Shown: positions 28,892 through 39,740, counted from the stretch's first letter. The stretch is DNA of 64,000 bases from Diploptera punctata (GCA_030220185.1 JASPKZ010004202.1:1616001-1680000), one strand, 5' to 3'. The notes: a model not told the origin generated them from the letters alone. A program made the numbers and translations.

Positions 28892-30186
28892 TTCAGAAAC
28901 ATTTGTGGTCTGGCTACTATCAAATGATATCTAATCTCATCTGGGAAGTGATGCGATAACATAGAAATTAAAGTTCTCTCATCTATTGGAGGCTGTAACA
29001 ATGATGCCATTTTTGCCTTCTCCAAGAAATAATTAAGATAACCTTGTTTACCATTGTTGGAGAATTTTCCACTAGTTAGGTCTAACCTTAGTTTGTTTTG
29101 TCTTTCTGGTCCCCAGTAGTAACCTAAGAAAGCATTTTTAAATGTTTGATAAGTCATTGAATCATGGCAAGCTATCTTAAACCAAGACTCTGCATTGTCT
29201 TTTAAACTTTTTCTTATGAAGAACATTCTGAACTTGTCTTCTATTCCTTTGATTTCGAAGTATTCTTCAATTTCCCTAATGAAATCAGTAGGGCTTTGGC
29301 CTACAGTATCACCAAAATTAGGTAAGTTAATTTCCCCTAAAAGATTAGCAGGAATTTTACATACATTTTTACTACTACTACTAGAAGGAGGATCATTATT
29401 AACATTACTAGAATGTCCTGACATAACCTCAATCTCCTTTTCACTAGTTTTTGACACATATTTGTTTTCAAGTTCAACAATCTTAGTTATCCATCCTTCA
29501 ACTTGTTCTTTTATAATAATTACTTCATTTGTTATCTTTGATTGAAGTTCTTCATTACCTAAGATAACACTTTCTTCGGAAATTTTTAGTCTATCTTCGA
29601 CTTTAGTTCCTAATTCTTCGATTTTATCTTGGCAACTTTGCCTTACCTCAATCAAAGATATTTCTATTTGATTATGTGTTTCATCAATCTTTTCATTACA
29701 TTTTTCTACCTCATTTTTACAAATATCTATTTTCTTTTCACAGTCTTTAGCTACATTTACTATTCTCTGTTCCAGTTTAGAATTGTTTTGTTTGCATTCT
29801 AACCTAATGCTTTCTAACTTTTGATCTAGTTTTAAGTTATTTTCTTTAATTTCTTTACTAAGATTGGAAATATTTGCATCAATTTTATTGCTAAGGTTAG
29901 TTACATTAGCTTCTAATTTACTACTGAGAATTGAATTGTCATTCCTAATTTCCTTTAATTCTGCACTATTCTTTTCCAGTTTATTATTAATATCAGAAAT
30001 GTTATTTATTAACAATGTTACCCAAGAAGGTGTATCATTAGTTTGATTATTTTCATTGTTACACAAAATTAAATTTTCTTGGCCTTCACTAATTTCTTCG
30101 TTTTCAATATTAACAGTTTTACAAGTTATATTTTCGTTATTGGCCATTGTTGGGTATTTTAATATTTTCTTATTTCTTAAAAGCAT
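28885..30186 (-). CDS. gag: Gag N-terminal part (coiled coil and capsid-like)
   Basis: 433 codons. Residues about 50-250 are heptad-rich coiled coil (NKLEKNSAELKEIRND, KLEANVTNLSNKIDAN). Then a capsid/retrotrans-gag region: GEINLPNFGDTVGQSPTDFI, DNAESWFKIACHDSMTYQTF, SMLSHHFPDEIRYHLIVAR. It stops prematurely at ...RPQMFLKC after a probable 1-bp deletion. The long N-terminal coiled coil is uncommon for a Ty3/gypsy Gag. Confidence 0.85.
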   Translation of the reverse strand: MLLRNKKILKYPTMANNENITCKTVNIENEEISEGQENLILCNNENNQTNDTPSWVTLLINNISDINNKLEKNSAELKEIRNDNSILSSKLEANVTNLSNKIDANISNLSKEIKENNLKLDQKLESIRLECKQNNSKLEQRIVNVAKDCEKKIDICKNEVEKCNEKIDETHNQIEISLIEVRQSCQDKIEELGTKVEDRLKISEESVILGNEELQSKITNEVIIIKEQVEGWITKIVELENKYVSKTSEKEIEVMSGHSSNVNNDPPSSSSSKNVCKIPANLLGEINLPNFGDTVGQSPTDFIREIEEYFEIKGIEDKFRMFFIRKSLKDNAESWFKIACHDSMTYQTFKNAFLGYYWGPERQNKLRLDLTSGKFSNNGKQGYLNYFLEKAKMASLLQPPIDERTLISMLSHHFPDEIRYHLIVARPQMFLKC

Positions 30187-30325
30187 TAATTGTTATTATC
30201 ACTAATTCACTTTTCACATATAAATTTTAACTGTACTCACTTTTGAAGATTTTTATTACTTTCCTCATTCTCGTGGTCCTTGGTTCGATTCAGGTTTACA
30301 GGTCCCTGGTTCGATTCCCATTCGA

Positions 30326-30345
30326 GCCCTCGTTGATGCGCCATT
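30326..30345 (-). promoter_or_regulatory. Candidate primer binding site
   Basis: Directly inside the 5' LTR the element strand reads TGGCGCATCAACGAGG, complementary to a tRNA 3' end in CCA. Upstream on the + strand the sequence has two GGTTCGATTC T-arm-like motifs. Which tRNA it matches is not determined. Confidence 0.55.
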
Positions 30346-31217
30346 TGAAGTTGTGTTTATTTTTGCCCCTCGTTGTGGAGACATTTAAAGTTGGGTTTCT
30401 CGGTGAGATATCCGAAGTTGAAGATTTGTGATATAATTTAAACCACTTTAAATCTGCCACGGCACTAATAACTCTCTTCAGGGGAATGAGGAAATGTTTC
30501 TTACACAAATAACAACACTTTATTAACAGTTGAACGATAAGTTAGTTTATTTAAAACTCTCACTTTGGTCAAGATGAATCTTGTAATTTAAAAGTTCCAA
30601 AAGATTCCGGCTTCGGTTGATATTTTTCACTTCTAGAAGATTACCATTTTATGTATTTAATGGATGACGAATGCTAACGGTCAATCCAGTCATTATTATT
30701 CATTATTTTCACTTAGAAACTGTTTTTCACCAAGATGGATGACTATTATATCACTATATAATCTTTCATACTTTTAACACTATTTCTTTCAACCAACATC
30801 AATAAAATAAACAATTATTTCCTTATTCTTTAAGGAGCAGTCGCCGAACATGACCGACCATCTTCAAGTATTGTAGCCATCTTTTTTATTATGTAATAAC
30901 CTCTAGGTTCTGATTGGTCCAACAGAAAAGGAAGGAGTATTTTCAAGCTAACTTCTATCCAATTCCACCAATCCCATTTATTTCTTTATAAAAATTATCA
31001 ATTTGAATATTTGAAGTATTTTACATACTGCATCAGTTATAAAAACATCTAACTGTATTAACAGTTTATATTGACCAGTTATTTTTTTTTTATATACTTA
31101 TAAAAAAATTTGAATTCTATAAATCAATCTGATGTCCGTTCTTCATATAAATAAATATAATTATAAACAAAACAAAAACCCTTATTATTTTTATATGGGG
31201 ATAAATATCCGGTTTTA
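30346..31217 (-). repeat. 5' LTR
   Basis: Nearly identical to 23543-24412; differences seen include GCCGAAC for GCTGAAC, one extra T in a T run, CCGTTC for CCATTC and a short change near the end. Followed by CGTT target duplication. Confidence 0.85.
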
Positions 31218-31544
31218 CGTTAAATATTTTATGGCTATAACTGTAACTTGAAAGCATAAAACATATCTGCAGAACAAGGAAACTTTTTAGTTATTAATCA
31301 AAGCCAAATGGCATGACCCTTTCTAAACTCGCTTGTATGGCAGTTATAAAACATAGTGCAAACATGTCGAACAGAAGAGTACTGTACTATTGGGTTGTCT
31401 TATCCAAGGAATTTTATTTCTTTTCACTTTTTTAGGTATTGACGCTATGAGCTATTATTTATTTAAGATGACCCAGTAATACATCTACAAAATAGAATTT
31501 AAGCTATCTTTCAGAATGTTTTTAGGAGTGTAAATGTTAAATTG

Positions 31545-31840
31545 TCCCATAGGCGAGTGGTTAAGGCAAGAAGCCTTGGTGCAGTGCTACAGGACTTGCG
31601 CTGGTTCGAGTCCCCACAGCCAGTATGGGAACGGTGTCCACCCAGCATCTTGAGGCGTTTCGGTAGCTACAATAAGTAGCGACTCCAGGTAGAGAAGACC
31701 AGCTTTAACGGCTGGGGACCCGACATACTGACCACATGTCACCCCTACACTGGCTTGACACATGTAGATCTGAGACCAGCAGCCGGCTGGTAGACCAAGG
31801 GCCTTCTGGGCCTGTCACACTTGGAGTTTTAAAAAAATGT
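31545..31840 (+). mobile_element. tRNA-derived SINE S3
   Basis: Head CCCATAGGCGAGTGGTTAAG (leucine/serine-type D arm) with box B CTGGTTCGAGTCCCC, body CACCCAGCATCTTGAGGCG, GGGGACCCGACATACTGACC, ending GGCCTGTCACACTTGGAG and A-rich tail. Confidence 0.7.
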
Positions 31841-31965
31841 TTAATTGAATGTATGGACAAGCTGACGATAAAACAGAATTGTTTTGAAACATGTCCAAGA
31901 ACAAATCAACATTAGTAGTGAGGTATAGATGATCAGACTAAAAATAATATAATTGAATGTATGAC
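31841..31965 (+). mobile_element. Solo PLE 3' end (family K) with 14-bp TSD
   Basis: About 95 bp flanked by TAATTGAATGTATG on both sides. It starts inside the hammerhead region (GACAAGCTGACGATAAAAC) and ends AGACTAAAAATAATA. A single 5'-truncated insertion, showing that PLE 3' ends insert by target-primed means. Confidence 0.75.
31862..31895 (+). ncRNA. Hammerhead motif, solo family K copy
   Basis: CTGACGA 31862-31868, stem II AAAACA/TGTTTT, GAAA 31886-31889, stem III ACATGT, C31895. Confidence 0.6.
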
Positions 31966-32289
31966 TTTATAACATAGAAAGAGCAGTTATCTAGCAAAAA
32001 TAAAATCTCAATATTTTTTCCATGAGTTCATATTAAAATGTAATTATACTGAGAGCTTTATAAAATAAAATTAGAAAACAAACGAACATTGTATTATAAT
32101 TGAACTATTTGTGTTATAACCTTAATTCTGACAAAACTATTATTCCTTGCCCTCTCTTTGTTCTGAACTACTGATAGCTCATTAAATTAATATTAAGAAG
32201 CTAAAGCTATTACTATGATAGAAATAAGTAAATTAATGAACACAATTAAATTATTGTAATAAATGGTAAACAGAATTTTTTTTAAATTT

Positions 32290-32560
32290 TGTTTTGTTTC
32301 TTGACTCACCTCATACTTCTTAACTCCCTCGCATATCTAGATTTCGTCACTGTATTTGTGACATTCTCAATGCTGTTCACGTTCACAACTGACGTCCAAT
32401 GGTCTCCTCTCCTGCAGACTGAGGTCACAAATACAGTGACGAAATCTAGATATCCTTGGGAGTTAAGAAGTATGAGGTGAGTCAAGAAACAACTAAACAA
32501 AATTAAAATAAACCTCATAGTGTTGTTTCCTACCTACATAACTTAAGAAAATTTTTTGTC
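32290..32560. mobile_element. PLE palindrome (family D) with U3-A8 hammerhead
   Basis: Left arm 32295-32415 complete; the right arm starts within stem II at 32424 (GAGGTCACAAATACAGTGACG). Terminus AAACCTCATAGTGTTGTTTCC. Confidence 0.7.
32331..32373 (-). ncRNA. U3-A8 hammerhead motif, best preserved
   Basis: Minus strand: GCA, TTGAGAA (plus 32364-32370), T, stem II GTCAC-AAATACA-GTGAC perfect, GAAA (plus 32342-32345), stem III ATCTAGAT, cleavage A, TGC. Every element is present, with only C3 to T and G8 to A differing from consensus. Confidence 0.7.
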
Positions 32561-32630
32561 TGAACCGGGAATCAAACCCCAAACCTTTAATTTTCCGTGC
32601 TAATACTCAGACCACTGAGCCAATTCAGGC
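32558..32630 (-). repeat. tRNA-like module T11
   Basis: Minus strand GCCTGAATTGGCTCAGTGG...CCGGTTCAGAC; T-arm around GGTTTGATTCCC. Anticodon loop GGAAAAT-type. Confidence 0.5.
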
Positions 32631-32897
32631 TTCATTCCCATCCAAGCATAAATCCTTCCTTTACCTTACTCTACTGGTCCCACATTCAAATGCAATGAAT
32701 CATCATTCACAAATACACAATGAATGGCTTCTACATTAAGAAGACATGAAGGGACTTCACACAGCTATAGCATTATTTATTAATGTCTTCTTAACATAGA
32801 AGCCATTCACTGTGTATTTGTGAATTCATTCATTGCATTTGAATGAGGAACCAGTAGAGTAAGGTAAATGGAGGATTTATGCTTGGATGGGAATGAA

Positions 32898-32970
32898 GCC
32901 TGAATTAGTTCAGTGGTCAGAGCGTTAGCACGGAAAGGTAAAGGTTCGGGCTTCGATTCCCGGTTCAGGC
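32898..32970 (+). repeat. tRNA-like module T12
   Basis: GCCTGAATTAGTTCAGTGGTC...TTCGATTCCCGGTTCAGGC; acceptor GCCTGAA pairs completely with TTCAGGC. Confidence 0.55.
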
Positions 32971-33096
32971 AAAAAATTTTCTCTTTACCATTTATTACAA
33001 TAATTTACTGATATCTCACCCATTTCTATACATTAGGTCATATTTTGTATATAAAAACCATATTTCCTATAATTTGAATTGTATATTTTATGACCA

Positions 33097-33290
33097 AAAC
33101 CAGAGGAAAAACGCCCAGTTGGTAGACCAAGAATGAGGTGGGAGAATAACATTAACTATGATTTGAGGGAAGTAGATTATACAGGCAATGATTGAAAAGT
33201 GTTAGCTCAGGATAGGGATGTATGGTGAGCTTATGTCCATGTGGCCATGAACCTACGAGTTTGATAGTGCCAGTGAGTAAGTAAATATAT
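33097..33290 (+). pseudogene. LINE 3' end, short copy
   Basis: AAACGCCCAGTTGGTAGACC, then a decayed version of the frame seen at 54600-54833 (VGRPRMRWENNINYDLREVD), ending CCAGTGAGTAAGTAAATA. The AAGT-type tail marks the family. Confidence 0.65.
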
Positions 33291-33839
33291 TTTGTGACCC
33301 TACATTTTTAATGTTTAGAAAAGCCTGTTATATAAAAATATCAGATTATTTCGTCTGCCATGCTGGCTCAGAGTAGCAGGCCTGTTTCGATACTCAGTGG
33401 GTTTGACAGTTTTAATTCTGAAGTAAAATTTTCAGGATCATGAGGGGGTGATGGTGTAATTTTTAATTAATATATTTGATAATAAACAGATATTGGTAAA
33501 AGTAAAGTCTCTAAGAACATGTAAAAATCATAAAAAGCACCCCACGCTTTTGATGGTAAAATTATTTTCTTTTTGTTGATAATTCTAGTTTTATTCTATA
33601 TGTGTTGGAGATGATTTTTTTGTTGACCACTTTAAATTTATCCCAAGCGTGTTGGAAATTAAAATTATTTTTCATTTTTGAGTTCGGTTTTCTAATAAAG
33701 TGTACTGTTTTAGTTTTTTAAAACTATTATTTAATTTTTTAGTTTTAATATTTTACAGAATAAGATAAGAATGTAAATATCTTTAAATTCCATACTATTG
33801 TAGTATGAGCTAAAAGTATTACTCTTCTAAAAAAAAATC

Positions 33840-33935
33840 CTCCCCAGCCGGATTCGAACCAGCGACCTATGGATTACTGAAATTGTACACCATTAGTTCA
33901 CTGCTCTACCAACTGAGCTCTTACAACAATTGACT
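33840..33935 (-). repeat. tRNA-Tyr-derived sequence with intron-like insert
   Basis: Minus strand has GAGCTCAGTTGGTAGAGC, then an extended anticodon region, then CATAGGTCGCTGGTTCGAATCC and GGCTGGGGAGGA followed by a T run. The 3' half is close to tRNA-Tyr, which normally has an intron, but the acceptor stem does not pair; more likely the head of a SINE or a pseudo-tRNA. Confidence 0.5.
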
Positions 33936-33979
33936 AAAAAGTCGACAAGTCCGTAACCTATTATACCAGTTTTAATTTT

Positions 33980-34455
33980 TTTGATTTTCTGTTGATTCTG
34001 GCCAGGAATTTAGAAATAAAATACGAAATTATTGTAGTGTCACGGGTCCTTTACAAGTATACAAAGTTTCAAGTCGATCCAATGTCTCTAAGTGGGTGAA
34101 AATCGTGTTCAAAGATTCCGTTACATAAATACAAAGACACTTTTTTTGATTTTCTGATGATTCTGGCCAGGATTTTAGAAAATAAATATGAAATTATTGT
34201 ATTGTCACGGGTTCTTTATAAGTATACAAAGTTCAAGTTGATCCAATATCTCTAAGTGGGTGCAAATTGTGTTCAAAGATTCCGTTACATAAATACAAAG
34301 ACGCTTTTTTGATTTTCTGATGATTCTGGCCAGGATTTTAGAAAATGAATATGAAATTATTGTATTGTCACGGGTCCTTTACAAGTATACAAAATTTTAA
34401 GTCGATCCAATTATTTTAAGTGGGTGAAAAACGCGTTGAAAGATTCAGTTACATA
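33980..34455 (+). repeat. Tandem repeat, about 164 bp x 2.9
   Basis: GATTTTCTG recurs at about 33983, 34148 and 34311; each unit has GATTCTGGCCAGGA, CACGGGTCC/TTCTTTA and GTGTTCAAAGATTCCGTTAC. It ends in ATAGATAGATAAATAAATAC, like a LINE or SINE 3' microsatellite tail. Confidence 0.7.
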
Positions 34456-34514
34456 GATAGATAAATAAATACAGGTCAAGCTAATATAAAGCGTGTAAAA
34501 ATTAGTCTTATTCG

Positions 34515-35300
34515 AATGTATCTAAATGGTATAAAGAGTAGGGTGCAGGTAGAAATTCACAATGGATTAAACTATCAAGCACTGTCTCCTCTGCTATTCA
34601 ATATTGAACTAGAGAATGGAACAAACTCCTTTGAGGATAACCTGTTACTATATCTAGTTACATTATATGGATGGGAAACATGGTATCTTTCTTTAAGAGA
34701 GGAGGAAAGATTACAAATACGCCTATTTGAGAATAGAGTTATGAGAAAAAAATTGGACCAAGGAGAGATGAGCAGACAGGTAAGCTATATGATATTTATG
34801 GGAAACCAGCGCCGTAGCCAAGTGGTTAAGGCAAGAAGCCTTGGCACAGAGCCAGAGGACTTGCACTGGTTTGAGTTCCACATGGGGGAAGAAATTTTCT
34901 CATGGAATTTCGGCCAGTGCCCACCCAGCATCGTGAGGCATTTGGGTAGCTAAATAAGTAGCGACTCTAGGTTGAGAAGACCAGCTAAAACGGCCGGGGG
35001 ACCCGACATGCTGACCACATGTCACCCCTACACTGGCTCGATAACCGTCTTATCTCTATGATTAATACATGTGGATGTGAGGTCAGCAGCCGTTTGGTAG
35101 GCCCAGGGCCTTCTAGGCCTGTCACGCTTGAAGTTTTTTTTAGATGTAATAAGAACAGTCAAGTCTCTTAGAATGCAATTGGCAGGACATGTGGCAGAAA
35201 TGGAAAATTAAAGAGGAGCCGTAGGAAAACCAAAGAGAAAGCATCCAGTAGGTTGGCGAATAATGAGATTTGACCGAACGGTCATGAACCTCCGGTTCAG
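34515..35300 (+). pseudogene. LINE (AAGT-tail family) fragment split by SINE S3
   Basis: 34516-34790 encodes VTLYGWETWYLSLREEERLQ and FENRVMRKK, the region after the RT of this LINE. It is interrupted at GGAAACCAG by a SINE and resumes GATGTAATAAGAACAGTCAAG at about 35146, matching ATAATAAGAACAGTTAAG at 54570. Confidence 0.65.
34806..35143 (+). mobile_element. tRNA-derived SINE S3
   Basis: Head GCGCCGTAGCCAAGTGGTTAAG, body CACCCAGCATCGTGAGGC, GGACCCGACATGCTGACCAC, GGCCTTCTAGGCCTGTCACG and T-rich end. Inserted in a LINE fragment. Confidence 0.7.
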
Positions 35301-35304
35301 CGAT

Positions 35305-36320
35305 AACCCGCAGTGTACGCGAACTCTACGGAAAGCACTCCCAGCAATATCACATACTTTTCTGTCAAGCAAGAGATAATTCTCTAGTGTTCAATGGGAG
35401 GACAAAAACTTCGAATAATCTATAACCGTATATAACACTGAATTTATATATGCTCATTTTTCATTTGGCATATATATATATATATATTCTATGAGAAATT
35501 TATGAATTAGCTCTAAAGATTTTGTACAATCAATGTCATGGATATGAGACAAATCAGACAAATTGCCTTTGAACTTGAAATTTGATTACTCATCTGTAAC
35601 AATGTATATTTTACAATATATAATTATTCCAATTTAAGTCGTACATAATTCCATATGTACTATATTTTTATGTAGAACCTATGTAAAAATAAGATAGAGC
35701 AATGGACAGATTTATATTATTCAGGGGGGGAAGTTGAATCGCAACTATATTGAACTCGATCCTAACACCTCCTGGCTGCTATCTTCAACATTGCAGAATT
35801 AAGTAATATCGATAGAGATGAGTTCCACATTTCCCAAAATCCAAAAAACTTGTCTTATTTATATTTATACATTTATTTATTTATATATATAATCACTGTT
35901 TTTTTAAGAAAGTTTAGTTTCGCATGGTTAATGTCAAGAGGAATACGGTGTAAGAAATTAAATTTCAGTACAAAGTCGTATATTCATTTATATTAATTAA
36001 AATAATGTTATAAAACTAAAAAATTTAATAAAGCAAAAATATTTTGATGATTATGAAGAAAGAACGTTTGGTGAACTTATAACATTTAAAATCACAGCTT
36101 ATAACTGTTTATTTAACTGTTACTGAAGTAGTTAATTATCTGTAACATACATGTGTACAATGTTCAAAAGACCAAGCAATTGAACTTAAAGCTAATAATA
36201 GTAAGTCGCCCACCCTAATCTTAAATTTATATTTATATCTAGCAGAGGTTATTTATTAAATCACTGTTAGATTTTTTATTGCATTCTTGGTTTTAAAGTT
36301 TTTGTAAATACGTTATTAAC
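35305..36320. other. Intergenic, nothing recognised
   Basis: AT-rich DNA with an (AT)n run at about 35469-35487. No coding, tRNA or PLE signature seen. Confidence 0.5.
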
Positions 36321-36325
36321 TATGT

Positions 36326-36600
36326 CTAATAAAATATTAACATTTGTACCCGAGATTTCAGTTGTCCTCCAGTTGAAAACATAGTAGGCCTTTCGGAGCA
36401 TGTTCCATCTTCAGGTGTAAATATATTATGGATATACCTTTCCAGCATTTGTGGTGGAATAAATTCTGAAAGGCCTACGTAATTTTTAACTAGAGTTTTA
36501 ATTAGTTGACCTCTCTTGGGCACATATTTTATTTTCGATATTTTATATAGTAATCTGAACAGTTGTTCAAAATGACTTTCCATAGCACTATTTCAGTAAT
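36326..36600 (-). mobile_element. PLE terminal fragment (family L) with hammerhead
   Basis: Minus-strand frame of 85 codons ends in a ribozyme-coding stretch (FTPEDGTCSERPTMFSTGGQ). The hammerhead at 36385-36414 marks it as PLE-like; the frame before it (MESHFEQLFRLLYKISK) is not recognised. It lies 1.1 kb upstream of the p62 start codon. Confidence 0.5.
36385..36414 (-). ncRNA. Hammerhead-like motif, family L
   Basis: Minus strand: CTGAAGA, T, GGAACATGCTCC (stem II with one mismatch), GAAA, stem III AGGCCT, cleavage A. Stem I is not evident. The same AGGCCT stem III occurs in the decayed palindrome at 42533-42690. Confidence 0.55.
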
Positions 36601-36604
36601 AGCA

Positions 36605-37712
36605 TATGATAGCTGTGAAGAGTCATAACGGTTATAGGTTGACCATACATCTTTTTTGTTATTATTACCAATTTTTTATTGTTATTAACCTGATTTTAAT
36701 TAATTTATTGAAGTTATATATTTTCACTCTAATTTACTTTCATTTCATTATAAATTTTTATCAGCATCGTTAAACAATGTTTCAAGCCTTATTATTATAT
36801 GAATACAAGTTTATAACCACATGGGCATATACAAATTGACTAAAATATTGTTTTATGAAAGTAATAATGCCTAATAATAGCCTTATAATGCAATAATTTA
36901 TTTAAAATATTAGGATATTGTATATACGCATAATAAATTAATTGCAGATAATTATAAATAATTTTATTCTAGAAATTGAGCTAGTTTGGTTTAATATTGA
37001 TCATGTGTTGTGGTAATATAGCAGGGAAGGAGTTGGAGTTAGTAGTGTTTGGCCTGTTGGGTCGCTGTCTGCGCGGTATTCCAGTGCAGACTGTTGGTCG
37101 ATTGGGATGTACCTCTGTGTTATGTATGTCACACATGGCTCCCGTCGAGTTTGGTGGGGCTCTGACTTGCTCCAGAGGAAATTAGCTATTTTTACTGGTA
37201 AATGTCATGTTTCATACCAGATATGCACAATAAACGTATAATAAGTCCACAGAAATGCATTAATAAATAAATTTTTATGTAAAATTCAAATTTATTCGAA
37301 AAATAGTGATATTCAATGTTCTACTACTCAGATGAGTATGAAGCTCTATTTGCCATTTTGTATGATGGTGTACGAATTATTTTTGTCTTACTTTTCAGAA
37401 GTAAAATATGTAAAGTATATTCAATTTAAAATAAAGTTAGGATGTTATATATAATGTTTTACTTTTTTTACTTGTGATAGTGCGAAATATAAGTAAACTT
37501 ATATGTAGTAATGTCGCCATTTCTTCAAGGACGAAGTTGTTAACTTTGAAATAAAATTGGTGAATATTTTTAAGATATAATAATTGTAATGTAGGAGGAA
37601 GAAAAGGATATTCAAAAGAATTATATTTCAAATCATTTAAGAGCACTGTATACATTTTTTCAGGTTTTGCTAATAATGTAAATTATACCTTACAAAAATT
37701 TTGGAGACCACC
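36605..37712. other. Intergenic and putative p62 5' region
   Basis: No repeat or domain recognised. Expected to hold the p62 promoter and 5' UTR, but no TATA or initiator can be assigned with confidence. The 62-codon frame at 36997-37185 has higher GC and no recognisable match. Confidence 0.4.
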
Positions 37713-37866
37713 ATGACTACTTCGTCGGAGGATGTATTACTGCAAGTTGGGCAGGTTCGTTACAAGAAAGGAGATGGTACGTTGTACGTGATGAATGAAC
37801 GTTTGGCGTGGATGATGGATCATAGGGACACAGTTTCTGTAAGCCATCGTTACGCTGATATCAAAA
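37713..37866 (+). CDS. Tfb1: TFIIH subunit p62, first coding exon
   Basis: Starts at ATG in the context CCACCATGA and reads MTTSSEDVLLQVGQVRYKKG, DGTLYVMNERLAWMMDHRD, SVSHRYADIK, the first strands of the N-terminal PH domain of TFIIH p62 (human GTF2H1, Drosophila Tfb1). This domain binds acidic activation regions and XPC/XPG-type partners. It ends A before GTAAGT (phase 1). p62 is a core subunit for transcription initiation and nucleotide excision repair. Confidence 0.92.
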
Positions 37867-39379
37867 GTAAGTTCTTGTAATTCTCTTTTGTGTTCTGCAT
37901 TTAAATTTCATCTGTTGATAATTATGTTAATATTTGGCTGAACTAGCAATGATCAACTTTGTATCTTGAAAATAGACCTCTAGTTACTAAACACATTAAT
38001 AGTATTTGGGTAATCCCATACTTCAGCACGGATCCTAACTCCTAACCTATAATTTCAATTATACTTAAGAAAATGGAAGCTAACTAAAAGGCTAACAGCT
38101 AAAATGATCAACTACTACATTATTACGGAAAAAGTCTAGTATTTGATGATCACAAATTTTTCTAAGAGTCTCAATGCGCATGCTTAATGTAGCTTCCTCT
38201 AGATGGCTCTGAAATCAGTGTTACCCACTTGGATAAGGTGGACAAAACGTTACACATGAGTTCTTTTAAGTTCTACAGAATTGAAGTGTGCATGCGTGAG
38301 TTGTGGGAGTTGCTATAATGGTTAGTATAGCTTGTTTTGTTAGGTTAGGAAATGGGAAATTGGTGTACATCCATTTTTATAAACATTTGGGGGATGTGGT
38401 AGGTTTTATGTCTCTCACAATTTTACACTTACACTCTTATGCCACTGATGCACTAAACACTTGTAAGCATGTTTTGTACTGTTTTAAACATTTTCCAATG
38501 ATCTTCAAGCTTTCTTTACAATATTTTATATTTATATATTTACGTAAAACATGATTACTTGCTTACTACTTTCCCATGTTGTTCCAACGTTGCCACCATT
38601 TGAAAATAATTTCAAACCATATTTGGTGTTAGTGTACGTAAAATTAGTTTATAGTTCATTAAATAGTATGCATGTAAATTGCTTTGTTACGTTAGGAAAT
38701 GGGAAGTTGGTTTACGTCCATTTTTTAAGCATTTGGGAATAAGTAATATGCATGTAAATTGTTTTCTTTAGTTAGAAAATGGCAAGTTTTAACGTCCATT
38801 TTTCTTTTTGCATTTGGAAATTTATTCCCGAAGTTGGTAACGCCGACTGCAGAGCCTTCTACCGGAGGCTATATTAACCATTACAGCAACTCGCGCATGC
38901 GCACTGCAATTCTGTGCAACTTAGAAGAATTTGTCTGAGACGTATAACCGACTTTTTCCCATTTGGGAATTTATTGCAAAAGTGGATGGCTGAGGTTTAC
39001 AAACTGACCCACAAAATTTTCCATCTAACATTATTATGCCACTGATGCACTAAACACTTTTCAACCATTTATAATAACGTTTGGTACTATTTTAAACATT
39101 TTGGAACCATTTTATAAACATTCCTTACGATTTTTAAATATTTATAAATTATGCATAGAGTTCTACAGACACAGAAATGCTTCATGTAACATCCGCTAGG
39201 TGGCTCTCAAATCGGAATTACCAACATTTGAAAATAATTCCAAACCATATTTCAAGAAATTAACTTCATTTTGTTAGAATCCGATGGGACAAGTTAGTGT
39301 ACCTAAAATTAGTTTATAGTTTATTAAATAATATGCATGTAAATTGTTTTGTTAGATTAGGAAATGGGAAGTTAGTTTA

Positions 39380-39480
39380 TTAATAAATTGAGTCATTTTA
39401 ACATCTTACCTCATATGAGGTAAGATGTTAAAATGACTCATTAATTTATTAATTAAGAACCTCATAATGTGTTTCCCAAT
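39380..39480. mobile_element. Minimal PLE palindrome (family I terminus)
   Basis: TTTTAACATCTTACCTCATA meets its complement at about 39418 with no loop; only some 35 bp of 3' end remain in each arm. The right arm keeps AACCTCATAATGTGTTTCCC. Confidence 0.7.
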
Positions 39481-39619
39481 TTTAACTTTGAATAAGTTAG
39501 TTTATGCCTTTTTTTTTAGCATTTCGGAATTTATTTCGAAAGTTGGTAACGCCGACTTCATTGTACCGAAATATTGTTACACGATAAATATTTATTTTTG
39601 AAGTGTGTAACTTGTTTCC

Positions 39620-39740
39620 ATTTTAATTTAGTTGAGTTGTTTCTTGACTCACCTCATACAGTATGAGGCGAGTCAAGAAACGACTCAACAAAATTAAAAT
39701 AAATCTCATAGTGTTATTTCCTACCTACATAACTTATTTC
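39620..39740. mobile_element. Minimal PLE palindrome (family D terminus)
   Basis: GTTTCTTGACTCACCTCATA and TATGAGGCGAGTCAAGAAAC separated by 3 bp (CAG); right terminus CTCATAGTGTTATTTCCTAC. Confidence 0.7.

Larger units (their letters stand above)
23539..31221 (-). mobile_element. Ty3/gypsy-type LTR retrotransposon, near intact
   Basis: Complete element on the minus strand: two LTRs of about 870 bp (23543-24412, 30346-31217), flanked by CGTT at 23539-23542 and 31218-31221 (ACGTT if one more base is counted). Gag, a second gag frame and Pol follow in order, with PR-RT-RNase H-IN order inside Pol, which defines Ty3/gypsy. No env-like frame is present between Pol and the 3' LTR. The two LTRs differ at only a handful of places, so insertion was recent. 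Gag has a one-base break. Confidence 0.9.
32558..32975. repeat. tRNA-like element, palindromic pair
   Basis: Modules T11 (32558-32630, minus) and T12 (32898-32970, plus) face outwards around an inverted body (ATGAATCATCATTCAC, TTGTGAATTCATTCATTG). Same subfamily as 62104-62702. Confidence 0.6.

Noticed and set aside
30296..30508. 70-codon frame at the 5' LTR boundary
   Set aside because: Crosses the LTR and primer binding site; not conserved as a protein.
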